A model generated the notes under the pieces. That model was not told the origin of the DNA and did not search any database. It saw only the letters and a program-made list of their open reading frames with translations. The position numbers were made by a program, and so were the translations under genes. From Flavobacterium noncentrifugens (GTDB lineage Bacteria > Bacteroidota > Bacteroidia > Flavobacteriales > Flavobacteriaceae), in NCBI RefSeq assembly GCF_900100375.1, contig NZ_FNEZ01000002.1:124001-188000 (forward strand): a DNA stretch of 64,000 bases, given 5' to 3'. How positions within the stretch are numbered: position 1 is the stretch's first letter; each line of letters opens with the position of its first letter. Positions 36,472-44,710 of this stretch are shown here, piece after piece.

Positions 36472-37167
36472 ATGAAATACGTGTATTTGGTTTTTTTATT
36501 CGTTTGTGTTTCGACATTCGCGCAACAATCGTTTGTAGATGCTGAGAAACAATTCTATTCCGGGAATTACATCCAGGCGCAGCCGTTGTTTGAACAATTT
36601 CTAAAAGAAAACCCGAAACATCTTAAAGCAATCGAATATCTGGGCGACATCCAAAGCCATTTGGGAAATTGGGAAAAAGCCAGTTTTTACTATCAAAAAT
36701 TAAAATCGGCGAAGCCAAATTCAGCAAATTACCAATACAAATATGGCGGCGCGCTTGCGATGTTGGCCCAAAACACCAATAAATTCAAAGCTTTAACCTT
36801 GATCAGCGATATTGAATCGGCTTTTTTGCAGGCGGTTAAATCAGATCCAAACCACATCGAAGCCCATTGGGCACTCATTGAATATTACCTGCAATTGCCG
36901 GGAATTTTTGGCGGGAGCGAACGCAAGGCGACTATATATGCCAATGCACTTTCAAAGATTTCACCGGTCGACGGCTATCTCGCCAAAGGCTGTATCGCCG
37001 AATATTTCGAGCGCTACACCATTGCAGAAGGCTATTATAAAAAAGCGATTGCCATCGGAAATTCCAAAACGACTTATCAAAAACTGGCCGACCTATATAA
37101 AAACAAGCTTCACCAACCCGAAAAAGCCAAACAGGTCATGGACGCTTTTGCATCAAAAGGCTCATAA
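36472..37167 (+). CDS. Exported tetratricopeptide-repeat protein
   Basis: Periplasmic or envelope protein of 231 residues. Signal peptide MKYVYLVFLFVCVSTFAQ. The rest is at least five TPR units, for example FVDAEKQFYSGNYIQAQPLF, EYLGDIQSHLGNWEKASFYY, AHWALIEYYLQLPGIFGGSE and YFERYTIAEGYYKKAIAIG. TPR arrays bind protein partners; no partner is indicated. A similar fold is used in envelope assembly scaffolds. It precedes mpl on the same strand by about 70 bases, but mpl seems to have its own promoter box. Confidence 0.82.
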   Translation: MKYVYLVFLFVCVSTFAQQSFVDAEKQFYSGNYIQAQPLFEQFLKENPKHLKAIEYLGDIQSHLGNWEKASFYYQKLKSAKPNSANYQYKYGGALAMLAQNTNKFKALTLISDIESAFLQAVKSDPNHIEAHWALIEYYLQLPGIFGGSERKATIYANALSKISPVDGYLAKGCIAEYFERYTIAEGYYKKAIAIGNSKTTYQKLADLYKNKLHQPEKAKQVMDAFASKGS

Positions 37168-37197
37168 AAACAACCCGTTTTCTTCAAAGTTTTTATG

Positions 37198-37205
37198 TAT
37201 TTTTG
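37198..37205 (+). promoter_or_regulatory. -7 box of mpl
   Basis: TATTTTTG matches TAnnTTTG and is 30 bases upstream of the mpl ATG at 37236. A TTG within it is in frame with mpl but is better read as promoter than as a start. Confidence 0.45.
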
Positions 37206-37235
37206 GCTGCGGAACCAAATCCTAAAATCACATTT

Positions 37236-38594
37236 ATGCGCACCCATTTTATCGCAATCGGCGGCAGCGCCATGCACAATCTCGCACTGGCATTACACAA
37301 CAAAGGCTATCAGGTAACCGGCAGCGACGACGCCATTTTTGAGCCTTCAAAAACACGTTTGCAAAAAAAAGGCTTGCTACCCGAAGAAATGGGCTGGTTT
37401 CCCCAAAAGATCACTTCAGATATCAAAGCGGTAATCCTCGGAATGCATGCCAAAGCCGACAATCCGGAACTGCTTAAAGCCCAGGAACTCGGACTTAAAA
37501 TTTATTCCTATCCAGAATTTCTATACGAACAATCCAAAAATAAAACCCGCGTCGTCATCGGCGGATCGCACGGAAAAACGACGATCACGTCAATGATCCT
37601 GCATGTCATGCATTTTCACAACATCGAAGTCGATTACATGGTGGGCGCACAGCTCGAAGGTTTCGATACGATGGTTCATCTTACAGAAACCAACGATTTT
37701 ATCATACTCGAAGGCGACGAATATTTGTCCTCACCCATGGACCGCCGTCCAAAATTTCACCTGTATCAACCCAATATCGCACTGATTTCCGGAATTGCCT
37801 GGGATCATATTAACGTGTTTCCAACGTATGAAAATTACGTCGAACAATTCGAAACGTTCATTAAATTGATTACAAACGGCGGAATATTGGTGTACAACGA
37901 AGACGATGCCGAGGTCAAGCGCGTCGCCGAGGTCGCAACAAATCCAATCCGGAAATTGCCGTATACCACGCCAAAATATTCCGTTGAAAACGGCATTACG
38001 TTGCTTGAAACGCCCGAAGGTCCAATGCCAATCGAAATTTTTGGCGCGCACAATCTAAACAACCTCGCCGGCGCCAAATGGATTTGCCAGAACATGGGCG
38101 TGGACGAAGCCGATTTTTACGAAGCCATCGCCAGTTTCAAAGGCGCATCCAAACGACTCGAAAAAATCGCTGAAAATAAAAACAACGTCGCATACAAAGA
38201 TTTCGCGCATTCGCCAAGCAAAGTTTCCGCTACGACAAAAGCCGTCAAGGAACAATATCCCGACCGCATCTTGATCGCATGCCTTGAATTGCACACGTAT
38301 AGCAGCCTGAATCCCGAGTTTCTCAAAGAATACGAAGGCGCGCTCGATGCCGCCGATGTTGCCGTGGTTTTTTATTCGCCCGACGCGGTAAAAATCAAAC
38401 AACTAGACGAAATTACGGCTGAGCAAATTGGGAAAGCATTCAACCGCAAAGACCTGATCATTTACACAAATCCCGCGGCGTTCAAGGAATATTTGTTCCA
38501 TTTAAAATACGACACCAAAGGCATTGCACTGCTTTTGATGAGCTCGGGAAATTATGGCGGACTCAATTTTGATGAGATCAAAACGCTGATTTAG
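37236..38594 (+). CDS. mpl: UDP-N-acetylmuramate:L-Ala-gamma-D-Glu-meso-DAP ligase
   Basis: Peptidoglycan recycling ligase of 452 residues that attaches recovered murein tripeptide to UDP-MurNAc using ATP. Start at ATG 37236 (MRTHFIAIGGSAMHNLALAL), the canonical Mpl/MurC-type N-terminal Rossmann motif. Mur ligase central ATP loop VIGGSHGKTTITS at about 108-120. Further Mur motifs are EGDEYLSS, the FAHSPSKV segment (the DxxHxP-like site of the family) and LELHTYSSL. The C-terminal domain is complete. The presence of HSPSKV, together with length, favours Mpl over MurC. Its use of DAP fits a Gram-negative cell wall. Confidence 0.93.
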   Translation: MRTHFIAIGGSAMHNLALALHNKGYQVTGSDDAIFEPSKTRLQKKGLLPEEMGWFPQKITSDIKAVILGMHAKADNPELLKAQELGLKIYSYPEFLYEQSKNKTRVVIGGSHGKTTITSMILHVMHFHNIEVDYMVGAQLEGFDTMVHLTETNDFIILEGDEYLSSPMDRRPKFHLYQPNIALISGIAWDHINVFPTYENYVEQFETFIKLITNGGILVYNEDDAEVKRVAEVATNPIRKLPYTTPKYSVENGITLLETPEGPMPIEIFGAHNLNNLAGAKWICQNMGVDEADFYEAIASFKGASKRLEKIAENKNNVAYKDFAHSPSKVSATTKAVKEQYPDRILIACLELHTYSSLNPEFLKEYEGALDAADVAVVFYSPDAVKIKQLDEITAEQIGKAFNRKDLIIYTNPAAFKEYLFHLKYDTKGIALLLMSSGNYGGLNFDEIKTLI

Positions 38595-38630
38595 GAGCAC
38601 GGCATTTGAGCAATAACGAACAACTTTCCT

Positions 38631-38690
38631 GCTGTTCGCTTTATCTTTTTCGGCAAAAGCCTCAAAAGGATGCCGCTTCCATCAGGGCTA
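38631..38690 (+). repeat. Dispersed intergenic repeat, copy C
   Basis: Starts GCTGTTCGCTTTATCTTTTT and ends AAAAGGATGCCGCTTCCAT followed by CAGGGCTA. It is one of the two best-conserved copies. It lies between the converging mpl and DUF1287 genes. Confidence 0.7.
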
Positions 38691-38719
38691 AACCGCAGCT
38701 TTTCTGTTCCAGTTCGTGT

Positions 38720-39298
38720 TTATTTAGCGTAACGATAATGCCCCGTAACCGGATAGTTGAAAAGACAGTCTTCGAGAACCTGTCCGGCACCTACATTGTG
38801 CACGATCAGGTTCCGTTTGCCATCCGCAGATTTCAGATGCGTGACAACCCCGATGTGCGGCAATTTGGCATTGATCATCCACGTCACCAGATCGCCGGTT
38901 TTATAAGCTGCCGCCTGGTTTGAAATGCCAAGGCTTTGTCCTTTTCGGGTAAAAAATACCTGCAAGTTCGGCACGCGGCGGTGGTCGATATTCGTATCGG
39001 TCGATTTTAGTCCCCATATTTTCGGATACAAATGAAAATGGCGCTTCATGTCTTCGTGCACTTCTTTTTGCAGATCGACGCCGGTTTTGCGATAAGCGCG
39101 AATCACAACATCTGTGCAAACACCGCTTGTCGGCGGCACATCGCCATTTGGGTACGGAATCGAAAAATATTTCGGATCGTATTTTACCGCATTTTTTGTT
39201 AGCGCAATTGCCGCATCCGAAAGCTGCTGTGAAAAATTTTTGACTGTCATTTTTGAAGAAAAAACAACAAATGCCGCGAGAATCAATGCCGATTTCAT
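38720..39298 (-). CDS. DUF1287 family exported protein
   Basis: Protein of 192 residues with a short hydrophobic N-terminus (MKSALILAAFVVFSSKM) that should export it. It matches the DUF1287 pattern: GVCTDVVIRAYRKTGVDLQ with a Cys, DTNIDHRRVPNLQVFF, and DLVTW then LPHIGVVTHLKS with a His. The Cys and His placement recalls NlpC/P60-like papain-fold enzymes, and DUF1287 has been grouped near them, so a cell-wall amidase or peptidase activity is possible. Activity has not been shown to my knowledge. It is divergent from radC. Confidence 0.85.
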   Translation of the reverse strand: MKSALILAAFVVFSSKMTVKNFSQQLSDAAIALTKNAVKYDPKYFSIPYPNGDVPPTSGVCTDVVIRAYRKTGVDLQKEVHEDMKRHFHLYPKIWGLKSTDTNIDHRRVPNLQVFFTRKGQSLGISNQAAAYKTGDLVTWMINAKLPHIGVVTHLKSADGKRNLIVHNVGAGQVLEDCLFNYPVTGHYRYAK

Positions 39299-39381
39299 AT
39301 TTTAGTATTTGAAACTTAAACGCGGCAATCGAAACTTTAAGTATCCCCATCAAAGCCAATTAAAATTTATAAGCCAAAATC

Positions 39382-40077
39382 ATGTCTGAAAATTCATCCT
39401 TTCCCATCCGGAGCTGGTCTGAAGACGACCGCCCGCGCGAAAAATTAATGCTCAAAGGCAAATCTGCGCTCAGCGATGCCGAACTGATCGCCATTTTAAT
39501 CGGTTCGGGAAGCCGCAACGAAACTGCAGTCGACCTGAGCAAAAGAATGCTCTCCAAATCAAACAACAACCTCAATGCTTTTGGGAAATCTTCGATAGAG
39601 CAGCTGATGCTTTTTAAAGGAATCGGCGAAGCCAAAGCGATCACGATCATTGCCGCGATGGAACTCGGCCGCCGCAGAAAATCGGAAGACGCTATCGAAC
39701 TTTCAAAAATCAGCTCCAGCAAAACGGTTTTCCAGATCATGCAGCCTTTAATTGGCGAGCTTCCGCATGAAGAATTCTGGATCATTTACCTGAACAATTC
39801 GAACAAGATCATCCACAAATGCCAGCTTTCAAAAGGCGGGATAACCGGAACTGTAGTTGATGTGCGCTTGGTTTTCAAAATTGGAATCGAACAAAATGCA
39901 ACCGCGATTATCTTGTGCCACAACCATCCGTCAGGCGTATTAAAGGCAAGCGAAGCCGACAAACAGATTACGCGGAAACTCAAAATTGCAGGGGAAAACC
40001 TCGACATTAAAGTGCTCGATCATTTGATTGTTACCGAAACCGCTTATTACAGTTTTGCAGATGAAGGAATTTTGTAA
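39382..40077 (+). CDS. radC: RadC family JAB/MPN-domain protein
   Basis: Protein of 231 residues. N-terminal helix-hairpin-helix region (about 20-100, KSALSDAELIAILIGSGSRN, FKGIGEAKA) followed by a JAB1/MPN domain with the metal-binding motif HNHPSGVLKASEAD (His180, His182, Asp193) and the acidic partner around Glu130-Glu131. The name RadC refers to a DNA-repair assignment in E. coli that was later withdrawn. The metal site is intact, so a hydrolase function is likely but the substrate is unknown. Confidence 0.92.
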   Translation: MSENSSFPIRSWSEDDRPREKLMLKGKSALSDAELIAILIGSGSRNETAVDLSKRMLSKSNNNLNAFGKSSIEQLMLFKGIGEAKAITIIAAMELGRRRKSEDAIELSKISSSKTVFQIMQPLIGELPHEEFWIIYLNNSNKIIHKCQLSKGGITGTVVDVRLVFKIGIEQNATAIILCHNHPSGVLKASEADKQITRKLKIAGENLDIKVLDHLIVTETAYYSFADEGIL

Positions 40078-40148
40078 GCCTTAACCAAATTTTGGCTGCC
40101 GCGTTTACTGAATTTAGTATCTTGCAGCAGTTTTTAAAGAAAATATTT

Positions 40149-40835
40149 ATGACAAATGTAATTTCGGATGTATTTTTTGATTTGGACCACACGCTGTGGG
40201 ATTTCGAGAAAAATTCGGCATTGGCGTTCGCGATTATTTTTGAAAAGCACCAGATCAATATTGATTTAGATGATTTCCTGATGCATTATGTTCCGATAAA
40301 TTTGAAATATTGGGAATGGTACAGGCACGAAAAAATCTCGCAAACCGAATTGCGTTATGGCAGGTTTAAAGAAGCATTTGATGCCGTGAATTACGACATT
40401 GACGTAGACCAAATCAAGGTTTTATCGGAAGATTACATTTATTTTCTTCCAAAAAGCAACCATCTTTTTGAAGGTACGATTGAATTATTGGAATATCTGA
40501 AACCAAAATACAGGCTGCACATTATTACAAATGGTTTTGCAGAAATCCAGGCGAATAAGCTGAATAATTCAAACATCCATCATTATTTTCATACGATAAC
40601 CGATTCGGAAAAAGCAGGCGTGAAGAAGCCAAATCCACAGATTTTTGAATATGCCCTGCAATCGGCGAATGCCAGGAAAGAAAACAGCATTATGATCGGC
40701 GACTGCATTGATGCCGATGTTAACGGTGCTTTGGATTTTGGGATCGATGCGATTTTATTCAACATCAACAAATTGGCTACAGCCAGAAATATCAAACAAA
40801 TTAACCATTTATCAGAATTAAAAAACTTCCTATAA
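40149..40835 (+). CDS. YjjG-type HAD pyrimidine nucleotidase
   Basis: Haloacid-dehalogenase phosphatase of 228 residues. The start is the ATG at 40149 (MTNVISDVFFDLDHTLWDFE); an upstream in-frame TTG is not needed. HAD motif I is FDLDHTLWDFEKN with the nucleophile Asp and the acid-base Asp two residues on. Motif II is ITNGF, motif III lies in KAGVKKPNPQIF, and motif IV is IGDCIDADVNGA. The YjjG family cleaves non-canonical pyrimidine nucleotides for housekeeping. The next gene follows after one base. Confidence 0.88.
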   Translation: MTNVISDVFFDLDHTLWDFEKNSALAFAIIFEKHQINIDLDDFLMHYVPINLKYWEWYRHEKISQTELRYGRFKEAFDAVNYDIDVDQIKVLSEDYIYFLPKSNHLFEGTIELLEYLKPKYRLHIITNGFAEIQANKLNNSNIHHYFHTITDSEKAGVKKPNPQIFEYALQSANARKENSIMIGDCIDADVNGALDFGIDAILFNINKLATARNIKQINHLSELKNFL

Positions 40836-40836
40836 T

Positions 40837-41589
40837 ATGAAAAAAGCTTTAGCCTTATTGTTGTTTTTAACAGGATCTATCGCCTTTGCACAAAGTGTAA
40901 ACGATTACAAATACGTGATCGTTCCGGCACAATTTGCTTTTTTGAAAAAGCCGAATCAGTACAATATGAATGTACTTACCAAGAGCATGCTTGAAAAATA
41001 TGGATTTGTAGTGTTTTATGACAATGAAAACCTACCGGCAGAAGTAAGCGATTATAATTGCAACAAACTGTATGCTGACGTGGTTTCCAATGGCGGTTTT
41101 TTGAAGACAAAAATCCAGGTACAGCTTAAAGATTGCAAAGGAAATGTTTTGTTTGCTACAGACGAAGGGCAAAACAAGGAAAAAGATTACCAACTGTCAT
41201 ACAATATGGCGTTGCGCGATGCCTCGAAATCATTTGATGAATTGCAATACAAATACAACGGTTCCGGAATTTCGGTTGAGCGGTCTACCATTAAAACTAC
41301 AAATGACGGAACTACTGTAAAAAAAGAGGTTGTTCCTGCCAGAAGCGAAGTTGCTGCAAATGCATCTGCAAAAGAAACACTTTTTGCACAGCCCATTTCA
41401 AACGGCTACCAATTGATTGACAATACGCCAAAAACAGTGATGAAAATTTACAATACCAGTACAAAAGATACTTACATTGCAGAAAAAGGCGAACTTAGAG
41501 GCATGCTCAAAAACGACAACGGCAACTGGATTTTTGAATATTATGTCGATGGAAAACCGATGTCAGAAATGCTAAATATCAAATTTTAA
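40837..41589 (+). CDS. Conserved secreted protein of unknown function
   Basis: Exported protein of 250 residues. Signal peptide MKKALALLLFLTGSIAFAQ. The first half (NDYKYVIVPAQFAFLKKPNQ, LEKYGFVVFYDNENLPAEV, LYADVVSNGGFLKTKIQVQL) is reminiscent of small periplasmic alpha/beta folds that assemble with outer-membrane proteins. The second half is a linker plus a beta-rich tail (TSTKDTYIAEKGELRGMLKN). It starts one base after the HAD gene and ends in a stop that overlaps the stop of the opposing rarA. I do not recognise a family. Confidence 0.78.
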   Translation: MKKALALLLFLTGSIAFAQSVNDYKYVIVPAQFAFLKKPNQYNMNVLTKSMLEKYGFVVFYDNENLPAEVSDYNCNKLYADVVSNGGFLKTKIQVQLKDCKGNVLFATDEGQNKEKDYQLSYNMALRDASKSFDELQYKYNGSGISVERSTIKTTNDGTTVKKEVVPARSEVAANASAKETLFAQPISNGYQLIDNTPKTVMKIYNTSTKDTYIAEKGELRGMLKNDNGNWIFEYYVDGKPMSEMLNIKF

Positions 41590-42863
41590 TAACCGTATTT
41601 ATTTTTCCAGCGGTTTTTTAAAAAATCCCTGGTACTGTTTTCACGGGAATTGTTTCCGGGAACATACAGTGGTGTGTTAGCAATTGCGTCGGGTAAAAAT
41701 TCCTGTTCTGCGAAATTGTTTGCATAGCTGTGCGCATATTTATAATCGTCGCCATAGCCCAATTCCTTCATTAATTTCGTAGGTGCATTGCGCAAATGCA
41801 ACGGTACCGGAAGGTCGCCGGTTTGCTTTACCAATTGTTGTGCTTTGCCGATCGCTTCATAACTCGCATTGCTTTTTGGAGAAGTCGCGAGGTATACCGC
41901 ACATTGGCTCAGGATGATCCTGCTTTCTGGGTAACCGATCGTGGAAACGGCCTGAAAGGTATTGTTGGCCATGATAAACGCAGTCGGATTGGCGTTTCCA
42001 ATATCTTCACTCGACAAAATGAGCATGCGGCGTGCAATGAATTTGACATCTTCACCGCCTTCAATCATCCGTGCAAGCCAATACACGGCCCCGTTTGGAT
42101 CGCTTCCACGAATTGATTTGATAAAAGCCGAAACGATATCATAATGCTGTTCACCTGTTTTGTCATATAAAACGGTATTTTGCTGCACGATTTGAAGCAC
42201 TTTTTCATTCGTGATCAAAATTTCGTCGTCATTGGACGCATTTACGACCAGTTCGAAAATATTTAATAGCTTTCTGCCATCGCCGCCGGAAAGCCGCAAC
42301 AGCGCTTCTGATTCTTTGATATTGATTTTTTTAGCACTTAAAATAACATCGGTTTTCGTCGCACGGTTGAGTAAAGCTTCAAGATCTTCCCTTGAAAAGG
42401 CATTTAATATGTAAACCTGGCAACGTGATAATAAAGCGGGAATGACTTCAAAACTCGGGTTTTCAGTCGTTGCCCCAATAAGTGTGATCCAGCCTTTTTC
42501 TACCGCAGCAAGCAGTGAATCCTGTTGCGATTTGCTGAACCGGTGGATCTCGTCAATAAATAAGATCGGATTTTTTGCAGTAAACAAACCACCGCTTTGT
42601 TTGGCTTTTTCAATCACGTCGCGAATGTCTTTTACCCCCGAATTGATCGCGCTCAAAATATAAAACGGCCGTTTTGATTCCTGCGCGATGATTTGTGCAA
42701 GCGTTGTTTTTCCGGTTCCGGGCGGCCCCCAAAAAATGAGTGACGGGATAATTCCTTTCGAAATTTGCTGTGTCAACGAACCGTTTGGGCCAACAAGATG
42801 TAGCTGGCTTACGTAATCTTCAAGGTGCTGTGGGCGGATTCTTTCTGCTAATGGTGCTTCCAT
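41586..42863 (-). CDS. rarA: Replication-associated recombination protein A (RarA/MgsA AAA+ ATPase)
   Basis: AAA+ ATPase of 425 residues related to clamp loaders, acting at stalled replication forks. Walker A GPPGTGKTT at 46-54, Walker B ILFIDEIHRF at about 100-109, sensor 1 IGATTENPSFEV, arginine finger region LLSRCQVY. The C-terminal MgsA_C and tetramerisation domain includes GSDPNGAVYWLARMIEGGED, RRMLILSSEDIGNANP and KSNASYEAIGKA, ending in RKN-type KNRWKNKYGY. All hallmarks of the family are present. Its stop overlaps the stop of the converging secreted-protein gene by four bases. Confidence 0.95.
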   Translation of the reverse strand: MEAPLAERIRPQHLEDYVSQLHLVGPNGSLTQQISKGIIPSLIFWGPPGTGKTTLAQIIAQESKRPFYILSAINSGVKDIRDVIEKAKQSGGLFTAKNPILFIDEIHRFSKSQQDSLLAAVEKGWITLIGATTENPSFEVIPALLSRCQVYILNAFSREDLEALLNRATKTDVILSAKKINIKESEALLRLSGGDGRKLLNIFELVVNASNDDEILITNEKVLQIVQQNTVLYDKTGEQHYDIVSAFIKSIRGSDPNGAVYWLARMIEGGEDVKFIARRMLILSSEDIGNANPTAFIMANNTFQAVSTIGYPESRIILSQCAVYLATSPKSNASYEAIGKAQQLVKQTGDLPVPLHLRNAPTKLMKELGYGDDYKYAHSYANNFAEQEFLPDAIANTPLYVPGNNSRENSTRDFLKNRWKNKYGY

Positions 42864-42970
42864 TTTGTAAAATTACAGTTTTTTGAGTTTTGATTTTTCG
42901 ATTTAATCTATTTTTATGAGAACATGTTTGCTTCGCCAGTTCGCACCTTATTTTCTTTTATCAGAAGCAT

Positions 42971-43044
42971 TTCCGGCTGTCCGCTCTATCTTTTCCGGCT
43001 CCGCTGTGCTATGCCGCAAAAGGATGCCGCTTCCATCCGGGCTA
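42971..43044 (+). repeat. Dispersed intergenic repeat, copy D
   Basis: Starts GGCTGTCCGCTCTATCTTTT, contains a CGGCTCCGCTGTGCTATGCCG insert, and ends AAAAGGATGCCGCTTCCAT followed by CCGGGCTA. It lies between the divergent rarA and rhomboid genes. Confidence 0.7.
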
Positions 43045-43104
43045 GGGCAGTAGCGCCAGAAAGTCATTTCATCTGACAAAATAGCATTAAAAATTCTTTG
43101 GATG

Positions 43105-43112
43105 TATTTTTG
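43105..43112 (+). promoter_or_regulatory. -7 box of the rhomboid protease gene
   Basis: TATTTTTG matches TAnnTTTG and lies 31 bases before the ATG at 43144. No TTTG box at the right distance was found. Confidence 0.42.
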
Positions 43113-43143
43113 AGAACCCGCTGTAAATTTTAGCATTCCCATT

Positions 43144-43911
43144 ATGAACGACAATCATTTTAAATTCTCAGCCTCGGTCATTTTACTGCCTTTTTTATTT
43201 GTGTTAAGTCTTTGGATCGTGTTTTGGGCCGAAGTTACTTTTCGTTTAAATTTAGGCGAATTAGGGATTTATCCACGGACTTTTGAGGGATTGCGTGGGG
43301 TTATTTTTAGTCCGTTCCTGCACGGAAGTATCCAGCATTTGTACAACAACTCCATTCCGATGCTGATTTTGCTTGCGGCATTAAGGTATTTTTATCGCGA
43401 GCAATTCTTTAAGGTTGTCGGCTACGGAATATTGTTTTCGGGATTGATCACTTGGGTCATCGGACGTGATTCGTATCATATTGGCGCAAGCGGACTCATC
43501 TATGTGTTGGTAAGTTTTATCTTTTTCAAAGGCCTGCGCACCAAATATTACCGGCTTGTAGCTTTGTCGTTGGTGGTGATTATGATCTATGGAAGTTTGG
43601 TTTGGTATGTGTTTCCGGATGTAGACAAAACCATTTCGTGGGAAGGACATTTGGGTGGATTGATCACAGGATTTGCATTTGCCATACTTTTAAAAACACC
43701 TGAATACCAAAAAATGATCAAATACGATTGGGAGAAATCTGATTTTGATCCGGCTGGCGATAAGTTTTTGGAACGGTTTGATGAAAATGGAAATTTTGTG
43801 AATTTACCAATTCCTGAACCTGATATAGAAATTTCAGTTCCTGAAAACGTTACGGTGATTTACAATTTCAGGCCTTCAGAAAATCCGTTGGAAAACAAAG
43901 CTGAAAGTTAA
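43144..43911 (+). CDS. Rhomboid family intramembrane serine protease
   Basis: Inner-membrane protease of 255 residues with about six hydrophobic segments between residues 8 and 190. Catalytic Ser116 lies in GASG (SYHIGASGLIYVL) and catalytic His169 in WEGHLGGLITGFAF. The oxyanion-supporting HLYNN motif is at about 65-69 (LHGSIQHLYNNSIPM). The C-terminal 65 residues are soluble, acidic and proline-rich (NLPIPEPDIEISVPENVTV), a tail typical of flavobacterial members. Substrate unknown. The stop overlaps the stop of rlmB on the other strand by four bases. Confidence 0.93.
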   Translation: MNDNHFKFSASVILLPFLFVLSLWIVFWAEVTFRLNLGELGIYPRTFEGLRGVIFSPFLHGSIQHLYNNSIPMLILLAALRYFYREQFFKVVGYGILFSGLITWVIGRDSYHIGASGLIYVLVSFIFFKGLRTKYYRLVALSLVVIMIYGSLVWYVFPDVDKTISWEGHLGGLITGFAFAILLKTPEYQKMIKYDWEKSDFDPAGDKFLERFDENGNFVNLPIPEPDIEISVPENVTVIYNFRPSENPLENKAES

Positions 43912-44642
43912 TTTCTCTGACGCACAGCTTCATAAAGAAAAGCGCCACAGGCTACAGAAACATTTAAAGACCCGATCGTTCCAAACATGGGAAGCTTGGC
44001 TTTCTCATCTACAATTTTCAAAACCGAAGGGTTGATACCTCGGTCTTCAGAACCCATGATGATTGCAACCGGTTCGTTAAGTGCAATGTCGTAAATATTC
44101 TGATCTGTTTTTTCAGTGGCTGCGACGGTTTTGATTCCTGAACCTTGTAAGTAAAAAACGGCATCTTTAATGTGTTCTACTTTACATATCGGAACGTTAA
44201 AAACCGCTCCCGCAGAAGTCTTTACGGTATCACCATTTACTGGAGCAGAACCTGCTTTTTGAACAATGATCCCATTAACGCCTGTGCATTCTGCAGTCCT
44301 GATTATGGCCCCGAAATTACGCGCATCTGAAATTTGGTCGAGGATTAAGAACAGTGGTTTTTTACCCGATTCTATTGTTGATTCAACAAGTGTTTCAAGA
44401 TCCATAAATCCGATGGGAGATATGGTAGCAACTGCACCTTGGTGGTTGTTCGGCGTAAGCCTGTTTAGTTTTTCAACCGGGACATAAGTAAAGTTGACAT
44501 TGGCGCGTTTCATCACCTTCATTAAGTCTTTCATCAATTCGCCCGAAGCTTCCTTTTGTATAAAAACTTTATCCACTTCTTTGCCAGACTGAATGGCTTC
44601 AACAATGGCACGTATTCCAAAAATCAAATGTTCTTTTTCCAT
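43908..44642 (-). CDS. rlmB: 23S rRNA (guanosine-2'-O-)-methyltransferase RlmB (SpoU/TrmH family)
   Basis: SPOUT methyltransferase of 244 residues that probably modifies G2251 of 23S rRNA. Start at ATG 44642 (MEKEHLIFGIRAIVEAIQSG); an upstream in-frame start would lie within the promoter and terminator sequences. N-terminal substrate-binding domain to about 75. The SpoU motifs are LDQISDARNFGAIIRTAECT (motif 1, with the catalytic Arg/Asn), IIMGSEDRGI (motif 2) and PMFGTIGSLNVSVACGAFLY (motif 3, the knot). Complete family length. An exact -7 box ends only 4 bases before the ATG, so the message may be nearly leaderless. Confidence 0.92.
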   Translation of the reverse strand: MEKEHLIFGIRAIVEAIQSGKEVDKVFIQKEASGELMKDLMKVMKRANVNFTYVPVEKLNRLTPNNHQGAVATISPIGFMDLETLVESTIESGKKPLFLILDQISDARNFGAIIRTAECTGVNGIIVQKAGSAPVNGDTVKTSAGAVFNVPICKVEHIKDAVFYLQGSGIKTVAATEKTDQNIYDIALNEPVAIIMGSEDRGINPSVLKIVDEKAKLPMFGTIGSLNVSVACGAFLYEAVRQRN

Positions 44643-44646
44643 GGTG

Positions 44647-44654
44647 CAAAGATA
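44647..44654 (-). promoter_or_regulatory. -7 box almost touching the rlmB start
   Basis: TATCTTTG on the minus strand matches TAnnTTTG and leaves only 4 bases before the rlmB ATG. It abuts the susD terminator. Either the message is leaderless or the real start is later. Confidence 0.5.
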
Positions 44655-44657
44655 TAA

Positions 44658-44690
44658 AAAAACCACCAGCGTAAACTGGTGGTTTTAGAA
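44658..44690 (-). terminator. Terminator behind the susD-like gene
   Basis: AACCACCAG (44661-44669) pairs perfectly with CTGGTGGTT (44676-44684) around a six-base loop. Read on the minus strand the stem runs into a T-run. It lies between the susD-like stop at 44711 and the rlmB start. Confidence 0.82.
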
Positions 44691-44710
44691 ATATTATAGG
44701 AATCGTGTGA

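Noticed and set aside
41187-41396. Minus-strand frames inside the secreted-protein gene
   Set aside because: They are antisense shadows with no supporting signal.
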